Source: Enterobacter cloacae subsp. cloacae ATCC 13047
GTDB lineage: Bacteria > Pseudomonadota > Gammaproteobacteria > Enterobacterales > Enterobacteriaceae
Reading direction: 5' to 3'
NCBI RefSeq assembly: GCF_000025565.1
Contig: NC_014121.1
Location: 434,001-498,000 of the forward strand
DNA: 64,000 nt
Shown: positions 1-8,690 of the stretch, in pieces
Layout of the letters: each line of letters begins with the position of its first letter
Position numbering within the stretch: position 1 is the stretch's first letter
Notes under the pieces: generated by a model
The model's database searches: none
What the model was told of the DNA's origin: nothing
Seen by the model: only the letters and a program-made list of their open reading frames with translations
Position numbers and translations under genes: made by a program

Positions 1-135
1 TCGCGTCTGCAGCCTGAGCGCCTGCTGCAGGATTTTGATGCCGCCGGGCTTCGCCTGACCAGCGTGTCCATCACCATGAGCCCGCAGGGGCAGTTCGGAT
101 ACACCATGAAGGGGAGCATTTATGCGCAGAATTAA
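1..135 (+). CDS. pilO: Type IVB pilus protein PilO, C-terminal end only
   Basis: The frame is open from base 1 to a TAA at 133-135 and encodes the last 44 residues of a protein whose start lies outside the window. I cannot identify it from these residues alone. Its place immediately before pilP, with a 14-nt overlap, is that of pilO in the R64/SPI-7 pil operon, where PilO is an inner-membrane assembly component. The call therefore rests on gene order. Confidence 0.6.
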   Translation, partial: SRLQPERLLQDFDAAGLRLTSVSITMSPQGQFGYTMKGSIYAQN

Positions 136-619
136 TCCCGCCCGGACGGGGCTGCTGCTGTCCGTTCTGCTCAGCGGGCCCGCGCTGTCAGCCACCACCG
201 CCGATGCGCTGCCACCGAACGTCACCCTCGGGGAACTGGAAGCCACACAGGCCAGGAACCTGATTCTGGAGCAGAAAGTCCAGACCGCCCGTCTGGAACA
301 GCAGCTGCGCGAAAGCCAGTCCGGGCAGAGTACCGACCGTAATTATCTGGCGACATCCCTGCAACCGTCAGCCCCGCTCATGACGCAACCCGTCCCGTCA
401 CAAACGGCCGCGACGTCTGGCACGGAGAAGCGTGCCGGCAGTGTGCGCCTGCAGGAGATTTACGGTCGCGGCACACAGCTGCGCGCCCGCATTGTGCTGC
501 CGGACGGGGGCGTCACCGAGGTGGCGAAAGGTGACCAGATCCCCGGCACTGCTAAACGGGTCACGGAGGTCACGTCCACGCTCGTGCGCCTCAGTGACAA
601 TTCTGAACTTTCCTTCTGA
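122..619 (+). CDS. pilP: Type IV pilus biogenesis protein PilP
   Basis: A 165-residue protein with an N-terminal signal peptide: basic start, a leucine-rich core at about residues 9-20 and an SA-type cleavage region near residue 24. A glutamine-rich predicted coiled coil follows at about 40-70, then a C-terminal globular domain resembling PilP/GspC-type periplasmic domains (SVRLQEIYGRG onward). In R64-type operons PilP is an essential periplasmic component of thin-pilus assembly. It overlaps the pilO end by 14 nt and is followed 4 nt later by pilQ, so it is part of one operon. Family assignment is from gene order plus domain layout. Confidence 0.82.
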   Translation: MRRINPARTGLLLSVLLSGPALSATTADALPPNVTLGELEATQARNLILEQKVQTARLEQQLRESQSGQSTDRNYLATSLQPSAPLMTQPVPSQTAATSGTEKRAGSVRLQEIYGRGTQLRARIVLPDGGVTEVAKGDQIPGTAKRVTEVTSTLVRLSDNSELSF

Positions 620-623
620 GGCA

Positions 624-2201
624 ATGATGACGCCCGATAAAGACATTATGGATTTTGTGTTTGCCGAACAGCATCCGTCCGGCGGCGTGACGCTGCTTAT
701 CGACGGTAACCGGCGAAAAGAACCGGCCATACAGCGCTGGGTGATGGATGTCACCCGCGAGTATCCGACGGCAAAGACCGAGTTTGTGACGCTGAGCGAG
801 CTGAACCGCCGGCGTGAAGTGGCAGAGCGTCAGGGGCTGGCCCTGTCCCGGAGCGTCAGTGAAAGTGATCTGAACAGTCGCGATATCAGCGTATCGCAGG
901 ATAAGGTCATCAGTTATATGAAACTGGGAAACGAGTTCAGTGCGTCTGATATCCATATTGAAATCAGCGCCGACCGTAAGCTCAGCATCGTCCAGTTGCG
1001 CATTCACGGCGAGCTGGAAGTGGTGGATGAAGTGAAAGATGTGGAGGGGATGACACTGGCCTCCACCTCCTATCTTTCCATGTGCGACGTGCGCGAGCAG
1101 TCATTTTTTGCCGGCCGCGAGCAGTCAGGGCGCATCGATGCGAAGTTTGCCCGCCGTGCCGGTCTGTATGGCGCCCGCTATGAACACCGTCCCACGCCCG
1201 ACGGGCTTATTGTGGTCATGCGACTCATTCCTGATGACGGCGATAACATTCCCGGGCTGCCGCAACTGGGTTTTCTGCCGGAGCAGATAACGCTCATTAT
1301 GCAGATCCTGCGCCTGCCGGAAGGCATGGTGCTGCTGACCGGGCCTACCGGTTCCGGCAAAAGCGCCACGCTGCGTGTGTTCAGCGATATCTGGCTGAAA
1401 CTGACCGGCGGGAAAAAGCGCCTGCTGACGCTGGAAAACCCGCCCGAGGGGCGTATTCCCGGCGCCATCCAGACGCCGGTCATGCCGGCTGACAACTCGC
1501 CGGAAGCCATCAGCCGCGCCTGGAGTAACGCCAATGCCTCCGCGCTGCGTCTCGATCCGGATGCCATCCTGAACGGCGAAATGCGTGACCTGTATTCCCT
1601 CATCGCCGCCATTTACGCCAGTGAAACCGGCCACGCGCTGTTCTCGACCCTGCATACCCAGAGTCCCATCGGTTCCCTGCGCCGTATGGAGCACTTCGGC
1701 ATTGACCGCCACCTTCTGGCGGATGCCGCACTCATTACCGGCCTGATAGGCCAGCGTCTGGTGCCGCTGCTGTGTGAAAAATGCCGTATTCCCTGGCAGG
1801 TGAAAGCGCCTGAGCTTGACGGCGAAACGCGCGCGCGCCTGGAAAAATACTGCACCGTGGAGGGGGTATGCGACACCGGCAAACTCTTCTTCCGTAATCA
1901 CGAGGGCTGTTCTCACTGCCAGAAAACGGTGCCGCTGACCGGCCGCATCGTCAGCCGCGGCGTAACCGGTCGCACGGCCATTGCCGAGGTTGTCCGCACA
2001 GATGCCCGACTGATGCAGCTCTGGTTGTCTCACGGCCCGGCCGTTGCCCGTCAGTACTGGGTAAACCAGGGGGGTATCACCCGCCGTATGCATCTGCTGC
2101 GTTATCTCGCGCAGGGGCGCGTTGATCCGGTGGAAGGCGATCTTATCTGTCCGCTGGACGAGGACGACATCATGCAGTGTGAGGTGCCAAATGTCGGTTA
2201 A
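624..2201 (+). CDS. pilQ: PilQ, GspE/PulE-type pilus assembly ATPase
   Basis: A secretion-type hexameric ATPase that powers pilin polymerisation from the cytoplasm. In the R64 nomenclature PilQ is the ATPase, not the secretin. Visible motifs: Walker A GPTGSGKS at about residue 239, the Asp/His-box region after it, Walker B DPDAILNGE, and two CxxC pairs (CEKC, CSHC) forming the zinc module of GspE-like enzymes. The frame is open upstream to 432 in another gene's sequence. The start was placed at the ATG at 624 (a second in-frame ATG follows at 627) because TGAGG lies just upstream and pilP ends at 619. Length of 525 residues suits the family. Overlaps pilR by 11 nt. Confidence 0.93.
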   Translation: MMTPDKDIMDFVFAEQHPSGGVTLLIDGNRRKEPAIQRWVMDVTREYPTAKTEFVTLSELNRRREVAERQGLALSRSVSESDLNSRDISVSQDKVISYMKLGNEFSASDIHIEISADRKLSIVQLRIHGELEVVDEVKDVEGMTLASTSYLSMCDVREQSFFAGREQSGRIDAKFARRAGLYGARYEHRPTPDGLIVVMRLIPDDGDNIPGLPQLGFLPEQITLIMQILRLPEGMVLLTGPTGSGKSATLRVFSDIWLKLTGGKKRLLTLENPPEGRIPGAIQTPVMPADNSPEAISRAWSNANASALRLDPDAILNGEMRDLYSLIAAIYASETGHALFSTLHTQSPIGSLRRMEHFGIDRHLLADAALITGLIGQRLVPLLCEKCRIPWQVKAPELDGETRARLEKYCTVEGVCDTGKLFFRNHEGCSHCQKTVPLTGRIVSRGVTGRTAIAEVVRTDARLMQLWLSHGPAVARQYWVNQGGITRRMHLLRYLAQGRVDPVEGDLICPLDEDDIMQCEVPNVG

Positions 2202-3306
2202 GACCCGTTTTTCGCCTGAGCGTGACATGTCGCTGGCGGAAATGCTGCGGTATCGCCTGGTCAGGGCAACGTTTACCGGGCAGTATCGCCAGCCGTTTTA
2301 CGAAACCCTGCGCTTTCTGCTGGAAAACCGCAAAGCACTGGAAGAGGCGCTGGCCATGATTGGTGAGGTGCATACCGACTTTGGCCGGCGCTGGCACCCC
2401 TATTATGAACTGGTGCAGGACTGTCTTGAGGGTGTGAAAGACAACCGCGAGGGCCGCTCCCTTAAGGATGTACTGGCTGCCTGGGCACCTTATGAAGAGG
2501 CGGCGCTTATCAGCGCCGGTATGGAAACCGGCAATATTCCCGGTGCGCTGATGCAGGCTGACAAGCTGATTGTCGCCCGCCGGCTCATCCTCGGTCAGGT
2601 GGTTTTTGCCTCGGTCTTTCCGTCAGCGCTGGCCCTGCTGAGCGCGGGGCTGCTGCTGGCCAACAACATGGCACTGGTGCCCACCCTGAGCAAAATGTCT
2701 GACCCTGCACGCTGGACCGGTGCACTCGGGCTGATGAACGGGGTGGCTCAGTGGACCGACAGGTGGGGTGTGACCGCAGCAGGGGCCACCGTCGGGGGCG
2801 TCATTCTGGCGTTCTGGTCACTGCCGCGCTGGCGAGGCCGGCTGCGTCGTGTTGCCGATTTTCTGATGCCCTGGTCGGTTTACCAGGATCTGCAGGGGGC
2901 AGTGTTCCTGATGAATATCGGTGCCCTGCTGGGGGCTGGCGTGCAGGAGCTTAAGGCGCTGCAGATCCTCAACGAGTTCGCTCCGCCCTGGCTGCAGGAG
3001 CGTATCGAAGCGGCAATGGAGTGTATGAGCGACGGTGACTCGCTGGGCATGGCGCTGCGCCAGAGCGGTTACGACTTCCCCAGCCGCGAGGCGGTCAACT
3101 ACCTCTCGCTGCTGGATAAGGGCAACAGCGCTGCGTCACTCATTACTAACTATGCCGACCGCTGGCTCGAACAGGCGCTGACGCGTGTGGCCCGGCGGGC
3201 AAACGTCACCAAACTCTTTTCTCTCGTTCTGATTATGAGTTTCTTCTTACTCATCCTGCTGATGGTGATGCAGATTCAGGACATGAACACCTTCAACATA
3301 CATTAA
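2191..3306 (+). CDS. pilR: PilR, GspF-family inner-membrane platform protein
   Basis: A 371-residue GspF/PilC-like integral membrane protein, the platform on which the PilQ ATPase acts. It has the expected tandem arrangement: a cytoplasmic GspF domain, a hydrophobic pair at about 130-160 and 190-220, a second GspF-like domain (MNIGALLGAGVQELKALQIL), and a C-terminal transmembrane helix (LFSLVLIMSFFLLILLMVM). The start at ATG 2191 overlaps the pilQ end by 11 nt; in-frame upstream codons lie inside pilQ. It is followed 9 nt later by the pilin gene. Confidence 0.9.
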   Translation: MSVKTRFSPERDMSLAEMLRYRLVRATFTGQYRQPFYETLRFLLENRKALEEALAMIGEVHTDFGRRWHPYYELVQDCLEGVKDNREGRSLKDVLAAWAPYEEAALISAGMETGNIPGALMQADKLIVARRLILGQVVFASVFPSALALLSAGLLLANNMALVPTLSKMSDPARWTGALGLMNGVAQWTDRWGVTAAGATVGGVILAFWSLPRWRGRLRRVADFLMPWSVYQDLQGAVFLMNIGALLGAGVQELKALQILNEFAPPWLQERIEAAMECMSDGDSLGMALRQSGYDFPSREAVNYLSLLDKGNSAASLITNYADRWLEQALTRVARRANVTKLFSLVLIMSFFLLILLMVMQIQDMNTFNIH

Positions 3307-3315
3307 GGAACGACT

Positions 3316-3912
3316 ATGTCATCTCAGACATCACATTATCACCAGCGCCAGCCAGACCGGGGCTGGGGTATCCTTGAGCACGGCAGCATTGCCCTGTTTA
3401 CGGTTATCGTCATCTGCATTGTCGGGGCGCTTGTCTGGGGGCTCTCTGGCAAAAAGTCTGTTGCGGTGGAAACCTCAAATATCCAGACCGTTGTGACCAA
3501 TGCCCAGCAACTCAAGCAGACCCAGGGCGGGTATAACTTTACCAGCGGCACCACGATGACCGGCACGCTGATTCAGCAGGGAGGCGCGCCAAAAGCTGGC
3601 TGGACGATTCAGGGGACGGCCAGTTCCGGCACGGGGACGATGTGGAACAGCTACGGTGGCCAGGTTGTCATGGCACCTGTGGCATCAAACGGATTCAATA
3701 ATGGTTTCTCCGTCACCACGCAGAAAGTGCCGCAGGCCGACTGTATCTCCATTGCCACCCAGCTCGGCTCCGGTGGCGCATTCAGTGCCATCAGCATCAA
3801 CAGCACCGATTACAGCGACGGTCTGGTCAGCGCCGAAGATGCCGGCAAAGCCTGTACCGCTGACACCGGTATGACGGGTAACAACACCCTGGTCTTCACG
3901 CACAACGGCTGA
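3316..3912 (+). CDS. pilS: PilS, major type IVB prepilin
   Basis: A 198-residue type IVB prepilin with a short leader ending in DRG, a predicted prepilin-peptidase cut after Gly16, then mature Trp1 and Glu at position +5 (WGILE) followed by a long hydrophobic helix (IALFTVIVICIVGALVWGL). Two cysteines near the C-terminus (ADC and GKAC) probably form the pilin disulfide loop. It is the main subunit of the thin pilus used for mating-pair stabilisation in liquid in R64-like systems. An AAGGA ribosome-binding site lies 5-10 nt before the ATG. The PilU peptidase is three genes downstream. Confidence 0.93.
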   Translation: MSSQTSHYHQRQPDRGWGILEHGSIALFTVIVICIVGALVWGLSGKKSVAVETSNIQTVVTNAQQLKQTQGGYNFTSGTTMTGTLIQQGGAPKAGWTIQGTASSGTGTMWNSYGGQVVMAPVASNGFNNGFSVTTQKVPQADCISIATQLGSGGAFSAISINSTDYSDGLVSAEDAGKACTADTGMTGNNTLVFTHNG

Positions 3913-3916
3913 TGAC

Positions 3917-4396
3917 ATGCTGCGCCTGACAGTCCTCCTGCTGTTTATCCTGCTCAGCCCCCGCGCGGGGGCATTCTGCTTTGACGCAGCCGGGGCAAAG
4001 TACCACATCGATCCGCTGCTGATTCAGGCCATTGCCACCGGCGAAAGCAGTCTGCGCCCGGGGATTACGAATGTTAACCGCGATAAAAAGACCGGGCGTG
4101 CGCTCAGCACTGATTACGGGCTGATGCAGGTCAACTCCTCGCACATCCCGGCGCTGATGGCTCAGGGGGTTATCCGCAGCCCGCAGGATCTGCTGACCCG
4201 TCCCTGTCTCAATGTGCAGATTGGCACCTGGATTCTGGCGAAACATTTTCAGGTATGCGGTATCAGCTGGAACTGTCTGGGTTCTTACAACGCCGGGTTT
4301 CGTCAGGATCGCCATGAAACGCGCGAATCCTACGCTAACCGGATTTATGCCATTTACCGGCGCCTTTTACTGAAAGAGCGGGGGATCAGACTGTGA
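3917..4396 (+). CDS. pilT: PilT, lytic transglycosylase
   Basis: A 159-residue SLT/VirB1-type lytic transglycosylase that locally opens peptidoglycan for the pilus. Visible features: signal peptide (MLRLTVLLLFILLSPRAGA), the catalytic-Glu segment ATGESSLRPG, the DYGLMQVNSS motif and the NVQIGTWILA and GSYNAGF motifs typical of the lysozyme-like fold. R64 PilT is this enzyme, not the retraction ATPase of the same name. Starts 4 nt after pilS; its TGA overlaps the GTG start of pilU. Confidence 0.92.
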   Translation: MLRLTVLLLFILLSPRAGAFCFDAAGAKYHIDPLLIQAIATGESSLRPGITNVNRDKKTGRALSTDYGLMQVNSSHIPALMAQGVIRSPQDLLTRPCLNVQIGTWILAKHFQVCGISWNCLGSYNAGFRQDRHETRESYANRIYAIYRRLLLKERGIRL

Positions 4397-5049
4397 CGCT
4401 GCTGACGCTGAGTATGCCGTGGCCAACGCTTGGCATCCTTTTTCCCCTTAGTCTCGGTTTGTTTAATGTTATGGCGATCCTCGTGCGTATTAACCTGGTG
4501 ATATCGGGGCACCGGAACGGGGGCAGTTCTCCTGTGCGTCCGGCGATAGTCTGGCTGTATGCCGCTGCTGTCAGTGTCATGCTGCTGGCGCCTGCACCGG
4601 CGATACTCCGCCTTCTGTCCTTTTTCCTCAGCCTGTTTCTTTTCAGAATGACGCTGACCGATGCGCTGACGGGACTGCTCCCCCGCGAAATGACGGTGAG
4701 CTGTCTGACTGCGGGTCTTGCTGCCGCACTTCTGCACCCGGGGTTTACGGAACATCTCCTTTCTGCGGTCACCGCGATGTTGATATTTGGTGGCTGGCGA
4801 TATGGCTCAACGAAGATTCAGGGGCGCGAGTGTCTGGGGCTTGGCGATGTGTGGCTGGCCGGTGCCATTGCCGCATGGCTCGGTGGAGCCAGCGGGCTTT
4901 ATGCCCTGCTGACCGGTGTGATGTTCTTTGTCCTGTGGCAGTTAACGGTGCGTCGCATCCGCGAGGGCGGGCCGATGGGCCCCTGGCTGTGTGCCGGTGC
5001 GATGTCAGTGACACTGCTTAAACTTTATCAGCCACTTATTACATGGTGA
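4393..5049 (+). CDS. pilU: PilU, prepilin peptidase (A24 family)
   Basis: A 218-residue, multi-pass aspartic prepilin peptidase. The two catalytic aspartates are visible: Asp in [15 protein letters not shown] and Asp in the GLGDVW (GxGD-type) motif. The N-terminal methylase domain with CxxC pairs found in longer PilD proteins is absent, as in R64 PilU. The start codon is GTG at 4393, overlapping the pilT stop (GTGA). It should cleave PilS and perhaps PilV at Gly-Trp bonds. Confidence 0.92.
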   Translation: MTLLTLSMPWPTLGILFPLSLGLFNVMAILVRINLVISGHRNGGSSPVRPAIVWLYAAAVSVMLLAPAPAILRLLSFFLSLFLFRMTLTDALTGLLPREMTVSCLTAGLAAALLHPGFTEHLLSAVTAMLIFGGWRYGSTKIQGRECLGLGDVWLAGAIAAWLGGASGLYALLTGVMFFVLWQLTVRRIREGGPMGPWLCAGAMSVTLLKLYQPLITW

Positions 5050-6320
5050 TACCAGTGAACGTAACAAAAACAACCGATCGTGGCTGGGCTATTCTCAGCA
5101 CAGGTGCGGCTTTAGTGATCCTGCTGCTGGTCAGCGTATGGGGATATTCGCTTATCAGCGACTGGATGCAGAGACGGACCTGGATGAACACCTCCGCGCA
5201 GGTGTCCCGCTTCACGCAGGCCGTAAAGAGTTATACCGGGCGTTATTACGATACGTTACTCGCCAGTGCCACCACCACCGCGCCGGTCATTGTGACCCCC
5301 GCTATGCTGAAAAATACCGGTTTTCTGGAGCAGGGCTTCAGTGAGACCACCATTGACGGTCAGGCTTATTCCGCTGCGGTGATACGCAATGCCACCAACA
5401 CCGACCAGCTGCAGGCGATGATTTACACGCAGAACGGATCTGCGCTGCCGTTTCTCGCGCTGCGTCAGATATCAATGGATATCTCTGCCGGCATGGGGGG
5501 CTACATCTGGACGTCCGGTATCGCCACCGGTGCAATGGGGAGCTGGACTGTTCCTCTCGCACAGTTTGGTGTCAGCAGCACGCAGGGGCATATTGCCACA
5601 CTGCTGACTGCGGATGAACTGGGGGTGGCACGCGGTGAAAGTGACCGGCTTTACCGTTTTTCGGTCACCGGTAAGCCCGATCTCAACACCATGCATACCA
5701 GCATCGATATGGGCGGCAACAACCTCAACAATACCGGAACCGTCAATGCCGTAACGGGGACGTTCAGCGGCAACGTGACCGCCGGTGGCAATATGACGGC
5801 AAACGGCACGGTAACGGGACAGAACGTCGCTGCAGGGACAAATGTCACCGCCGGCAATACCATTACAGCCAGTAACGATATCCGTTCGAATAATGGCTGG
5901 TTCATTACTCGGGACGGGAAAGGCTGGCTGGATGAAACACATGGCGGTGGTTTTTATATGTCCGATAATGACTGGGTACGGGTTGTTAATAACAAGAATA
6001 TTTACACCGCCGGTCAGGTTCGCGGTGGTAGCGTACGGGCAGATGGTCGTCTGTCCACCGGTGAGGTTCTGCAGCTCGATGGGGTGAACACAGCGGGTGC
6101 AACTTGTTCACCAAACGGGCTTGTAAGCCGTGATGCGTCTGGCGCAATACTTTCCTGTCAATCCGGTGTGTGGACAGGTGCCGGAAAAATTATAATTCGT
6201 CCTGTAAATGGGTATCAGCGCCAAATGCAAATGATGACATTGCTGGTTATAAACAGCCTCCTGTCCTACAGGATGGATTGTTCAGTCTGTACGTTGGTTT
6301 CAGATTCCATCCTATGTTGA
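5043..6320 (+). CDS. pilV: PilV, shufflon tip adhesin (currently joined to a frameshifted C-terminal segment)
   Basis: The minor tip pilin that selects recipient cells. The constant part (5043 to about 6173) has a prepilin-like leader ending DRG, a predicted cut before Trp15, a hydrophobic helix, and Gly/Thr/Asn-rich repeats ([18 protein letters not shown]) at about residues 225-280. It ends in CQSGVW, which is encoded by the sfx recombination site. Mature position +5 is Ser, not the Glu seen in PilS. After the sfx site the frame reads into a segment that is a near copy of 7154-7342 but with two one-base deletions. The current C-terminus, ending at 6320, is therefore probably not a normal receptor-binding domain, or it is a sequence error. 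Overlaps pilU by 7 nt. Confidence 0.85.
   Translation: MVIPVNVTKTTDRGWAILSTGAALVILLLVSVWGYSLISDWMQRRTWMNTSAQVSRFTQAVKSYTGRYYDTLLASATTTAPVIVTPAMLKNTGFLEQGFSETTIDGQAYSAAVIRNATNTDQLQAMIYTQNGSALPFLALRQISMDISAGMGGYIWTSGIATGAMGSWTVPLAQFGVSSTQGHIATLLTADELGVARGESDRLYRFSVTGKPDLNTMHTSIDMGGNNLNNTGTVNAVTGTFSGNVTAGGNMTANGTVTGQNVAAGTNVTAGNTITASNDIRSNNGWFITRDGKGWLDETHGGGFYMSDNDWVRVVNNKNIYTAGQVRGGSVRADGRLSTGEVLQLDGVNTAGATCSPNGLVSRDASGAILSCQSGVWTGAGKIIIRPVNGYQRQMQMMTLLVINSLLSYRMDCSVCTLVSDSILC
6155..6173 (+). repeat. sfx recombination site 1
   Basis: The 19-bp core CTGTCAATCCGGTGTGTGG at the end of the constant part of pilV; translated as CQSGVW in the pilV frame. All fixed inversions that change PilV must use this site. 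Confidence 0.93.
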
Positions 6321-6360
6321 CGATGAACATGTAGACGCCTACTGCTGCCCTTTCTCCTAA

Positions 6361-6379
6361 CTGTCAATCCGGTGTGTGG
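6361..6379 (+). repeat. sfx recombination site 2
   Basis: Identical 19-bp core in the same orientation as site 1. Direct repeats of sfx recombine by deletion only inefficiently, so sites 1 and 2 mainly pair with the inverted sites at 6849, 7135 and 7343. Confidence 0.93.
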
Positions 6380-6592
6380 ACCAAACAGTCAAATTCTATG
6401 TGTTTATCGAATACATTTCCCGGTGCTATAGGCATTACGCGCTGTACTGTCCTTTCGTATGTTGGGGGACTGCTTACTGGAATTTGCGCGGACCAAAATC
6501 CTCAGCATGATCCATTTCATACTGGCCGACCATATACCTGGATGGCCATAGATACACCTGTCCAGTCAAACTATGTAATTCCGTGCGATTAG
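6361..6592 (+). CDS. Alternative PilV C-terminal segment A (silent)
   Basis: Read from the sfx site in the pilV frame (CQSGVW then TKQSNSMC), this gives about 70 further residues ending YVIPCD and a stop at 6590-6592. It contains four or more cysteines and a central hydrophobic stretch, like other PilV receptor-binding ends. It has no start or promoter of its own and would be expressed only when joined to pilV by inversion. Confidence 0.75.
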
Positions 6593-6644
6593 GTTCATCT
6601 CCGGTTCAAGTGGTAGGAAAATATGGCCGGTGTAAGATTGACAG

Positions 6645-6867
6645 TCACTGCAAACGGACGGCGTAACAACGGACGTTATCGTAAGTGCAGTATTCACCAT
6701 CCTCCGTACACGCATCAGAACCAGAAGCTACCCACCCATCATTAATCATTCCGGATGACTGAATATATGCCTGACACACATCGCCATAATTCTCACCCGT
6801 TCCTGATACTGTCCATGTGGTTCGCTGTAGTGCAACTGTGCTTTTTCGCCACACACCGGATTGACAG
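6645..6867 (-). CDS. Alternative PilV C-terminal segment B (silent, minus strand)
   Basis: Starts at the inverted sfx 6849-6867 (CQSGVW then RKSTVALQ) and continues to a stop at 6645-6647, ending CYAVRLQ. Paired cysteines (DVC, DAC, EYC, RCY) are as expected for a PilV tip domain. It sits opposite segment A in the same invertible unit, the usual two-ended arrangement of shufflon segments. Confidence 0.75.
6849..6867 (-). repeat. sfx recombination site 3 (inverted)
   Basis: Exact reverse complement of the 19-bp sfx core (CCACACACCGGATTGACAG). Confidence 0.93.
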
Positions 6868-6876
6868 GAAGATAAT

Positions 6877-7153
6877 TTACCTTGAGCAATAAGCTACTGC
6901 TGCAAGACATTGACCATTATTATTCCCCCCTCCAGTGACTATCCGCCATGTATTGGCGCTACCAGGGATACTTTGGTCGGGAGAGTTATGACCGTCATTT
7001 CCAGACCATCCGGTTAAAGTCCAACCGCCAGAAATGACTCGCATCCCATTAGGGCAAACAGCAGTTGATAATGTATTTGCTCCGCATGCGCTATTCCCCT
7101 GTACCATTTGGAATCCCCCAAGACTGGTGCTTTGCCACACACCGGATTGACAG
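6877..7153 (-). CDS. Alternative PilV C-terminal segment C (silent, minus strand)
   Basis: Begins at the inverted sfx 7135-7153 (CQSGVW then QSTSLGGFQ) and ends VAYCSR with a stop at 6877-6879. About 85 variable residues with conserved-looking motifs (CPNGMRVISGGW, NTWRIV) resembling other PilV tips. No coding segment is apparent on the + strand of this unit, so it is a one-ended segment. Confidence 0.75.
7135..7153 (-). repeat. sfx recombination site 4 (inverted)
   Basis: Exact reverse complement of the 19-bp sfx core. Confidence 0.93.
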
Positions 7154-7361
7154 TTAGGAGAAAGGGCAGCAGTAGGCGTCTACATGTTCATCGTCAACAT
7201 AGGATGGAATCTGAAACCAACGTACAGACTGAACAATCCATCCTGTAGGACAGGAGGCTGTTTTATAACCAGCAATGTCATCATTTGCATTTGGCGCTGA
7301 TACCCATTTACAGGACGAATTATTAATTTTTCCGGCACCCGTCCACACACCGGATTGACAG
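7154..7361 (-). CDS. Alternative PilV C-terminal segment D (silent, intact copy of the active segment)
   Basis: Read from sfx 7343-7361, it gives CQSGVW then [13 protein letters not shown] and ends DAYCCPFS just before sfx 4. It is the reverse complement of 6174-6360 with one substitution and two extra bases. Here the frame is intact and contains the CPTGW motif similar to segment C, so this is probably the correct version of the C-terminus now joined to pilV. Confidence 0.78.
7343..7361 (-). repeat. sfx recombination site 5 (inverted, rci-proximal)
   Basis: Exact reverse complement of the 19-bp sfx core; the outermost site, 50 bp before the rci start. Confidence 0.93.
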
Positions 7362-7411
7362 TGATGTCTGACAGCAGTGTGATATCTTTCCTGATTTTTC
7401 AGGGGAATAGG

Positions 7412-8572
7412 ATGGCGGTCAGGAATCGGATAAAAAAAATGCCACTGGCAAAAGCACTGGATAAATATTTCAGTGCGGTCTCTGTCCACAAACGTGGTCA
7501 TCTTCAGGAGTTTTACCGCATCAACGTTATCAAGCGTTCAACGCTGTCACTGAAGTGCATGGATGAGATTACCTCCGTGGATATCGCTGATTACCGTGAT
7601 ATGAGGCTGAATACGGTGAGCGACCGTACAGGTCGTACTGTGAGTCCCAATACGGTCAGGCTTGAACTGGCCTTACTTTCGGCGCTGTATAATCTTGCGC
7701 GTATCGAATGGGGAACCTGCTCACACAATCCCGTCGAACACGTCCGTAAACCTGCGGCGTCCCCCGGGCGTACGCGCCGGCTGACCTCCACCGAAGAGCG
7801 CCGGATTGCGCGCGCCCTCCGCCAGAAAAATCCACAGCTTCTCGCCATTTTTCATCTGGCGCTGGAAACAGCCATGCGTCAGGGAGAAATTCTGTCCCTG
7901 CGCTGGGAATATGTGGATCTTCATCTGGGTATTGCTCACCTGCCGCTCACGAAAAATGGCACCGCCCGTGATGTGCCTTTGTCATGGAAAGCACGACAGG
8001 TTCTGAAAGAGTTTGCGGGGCCGGTGACGGGGCCGGTTTTTGATTACACCTCAAATGGTTTTAAAAGCGCATGGCGGGTTCTTCTGGCTGAGCTGGAGAT
8101 ACATGATCTCCATTTTCACGATCTGCGTCATGAAGCGGTCAGCCGCTTGTTCGAGCTCGGGACGCTGAATGTCATGGAGGTGGCGGCGATCTCAGGCCAT
8201 AAGAGTATGAATATGCTGAAACGGTATACACACCTTCGGGCCTCTCAGCTGGTCAGCAAACTGGATGCCCGACGCCGTCAGGCACAGAAGCTGGCAACGT
8301 TATTTGTTCCCTATCCGGCAGAGATTTCAGAATCCGGCGGCCTGTTCCGGGTGCAGTTCAGTGACCTGGAGCACACGGCTATTACCGCAGTAAATCGTGA
8401 TGAAGCCCTGGCAAATGCAGCTTCACATCTTCTGCGAATTCAGGCTCTGGCAGCGCGAGCCGGTAAAAGGCTTCCTCCACCGGGTGAAATTGGCGTCCGG
8501 GAAGCTCACCGCGTACTGATTAATCCCTTCCATAAAGGGGGAGAGGCAGCAGGCACTGATAACGGAACTTAA
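7412..8572 (+). CDS. rci: Rci shufflon-specific tyrosine recombinase
   Basis: A 386-residue tyrosine recombinase that inverts shufflon segments between sfx sites. The catalytic set is visible: Arg156 ([12 protein letters not shown]), His236-x-x-Arg239 (HFHDLRHE), His263 (SGHKSMN) and nucleophile Tyr272 (KRYTHL). Its sequence resembles R64 Rci from memory (ALDKYF..VSVHK..GH.QEFY). The long C-terminal extension beyond Tyr272 is also an Rci feature, needed for inversion specificity. The frame is open upstream to 7355, but ATG 7412 follows AGGGGAATAG and gives the family-like N-terminus. Confidence 0.95.
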   Translation: MAVRNRIKKMPLAKALDKYFSAVSVHKRGHLQEFYRINVIKRSTLSLKCMDEITSVDIADYRDMRLNTVSDRTGRTVSPNTVRLELALLSALYNLARIEWGTCSHNPVEHVRKPAASPGRTRRLTSTEERRIARALRQKNPQLLAIFHLALETAMRQGEILSLRWEYVDLHLGIAHLPLTKNGTARDVPLSWKARQVLKEFAGPVTGPVFDYTSNGFKSAWRVLLAELEIHDLHFHDLRHEAVSRLFELGTLNVMEVAAISGHKSMNMLKRYTHLRASQLVSKLDARRRQAQKLATLFVPYPAEISESGGLFRVQFSDLEHTAITAVNRDEALANAASHLLRIQALAARAGKRLPPPGEIGVREAHRVLINPFHKGGEAAGTDNGT

Positions 8573-8605
8573 TCGGTGATCCCCTCCCCGGAATAATTTT
8601 AAAAA

Positions 8606-8681
8606 ATGGCTGATGAGTTAATCATCGCCATTCACGGCGTGTTTTAGCACCTTATGGCCGTTCTGCTGTGCAGCCATAAGG
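8606..8681. promoter_or_regulatory. Two hairpins between rci and the tra genes
   Basis: Two inverted repeats fill the 118-bp gap. The first is ATGGC/GATGA with TCATC/GCCAT at 8606-8631. The second is CCTTATGGC (8650-8658) with GCCATAAGG (8673-8681), 9 bp perfect with a 14-nt loop, ending 9 nt before the next start codon. Neither has a downstream T tract on +. They may end rci transcripts or control entry to the next gene. Confidence 0.4.
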
Positions 8682-8690
8682 AATCCCTGT

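Larger units (their letters stand above)
6155..7361. other. Shufflon: multiple-inversion region encoding alternative PilV C-termini
   Basis: Five exact 19-bp sfx repeats (two on +, three on -) bracket at least four PilV C-terminal coding segments. Rci recombines inverted sfx pairs, so segments can be flipped next to the constant part of pilV at 6155. The segments are 6174-6360 (active), 6380-6848 (two C-termini, one per strand), 6868-7134 (minus) and 7154-7342 (minus). All alternative reading frames begin with the sfx-encoded CQSGVW. The rci gene follows directly. The layout is that of the R64 and SPI-7 shufflons. Confidence 0.93.

Noticed and set aside
1125..2228. Long minus-strand reading frame (367 codons) opposite pilQ, and similar ones at 14466-15251, 29000-30241 and 41500-41962
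   Set aside because: Shadows of GC-rich coding strands: no ribosome-binding sites, low-complexity Arg/Gly/Gln-rich products, and the opposite frames have clear family motifs.
3896..4315. Minus-strand frame opposite pilT
   Set aside because: The + strand encodes a clear lytic transglycosylase with signal peptide and catalytic motifs; the minus frame has no start signal.
5700..5880. Tandem Gly/Thr/Asn-rich repeats in pilV as a separate repeat element
   Set aside because: They stay in the pilV frame and look like the usual beta-rich shaft repeats of the PilV constant region.
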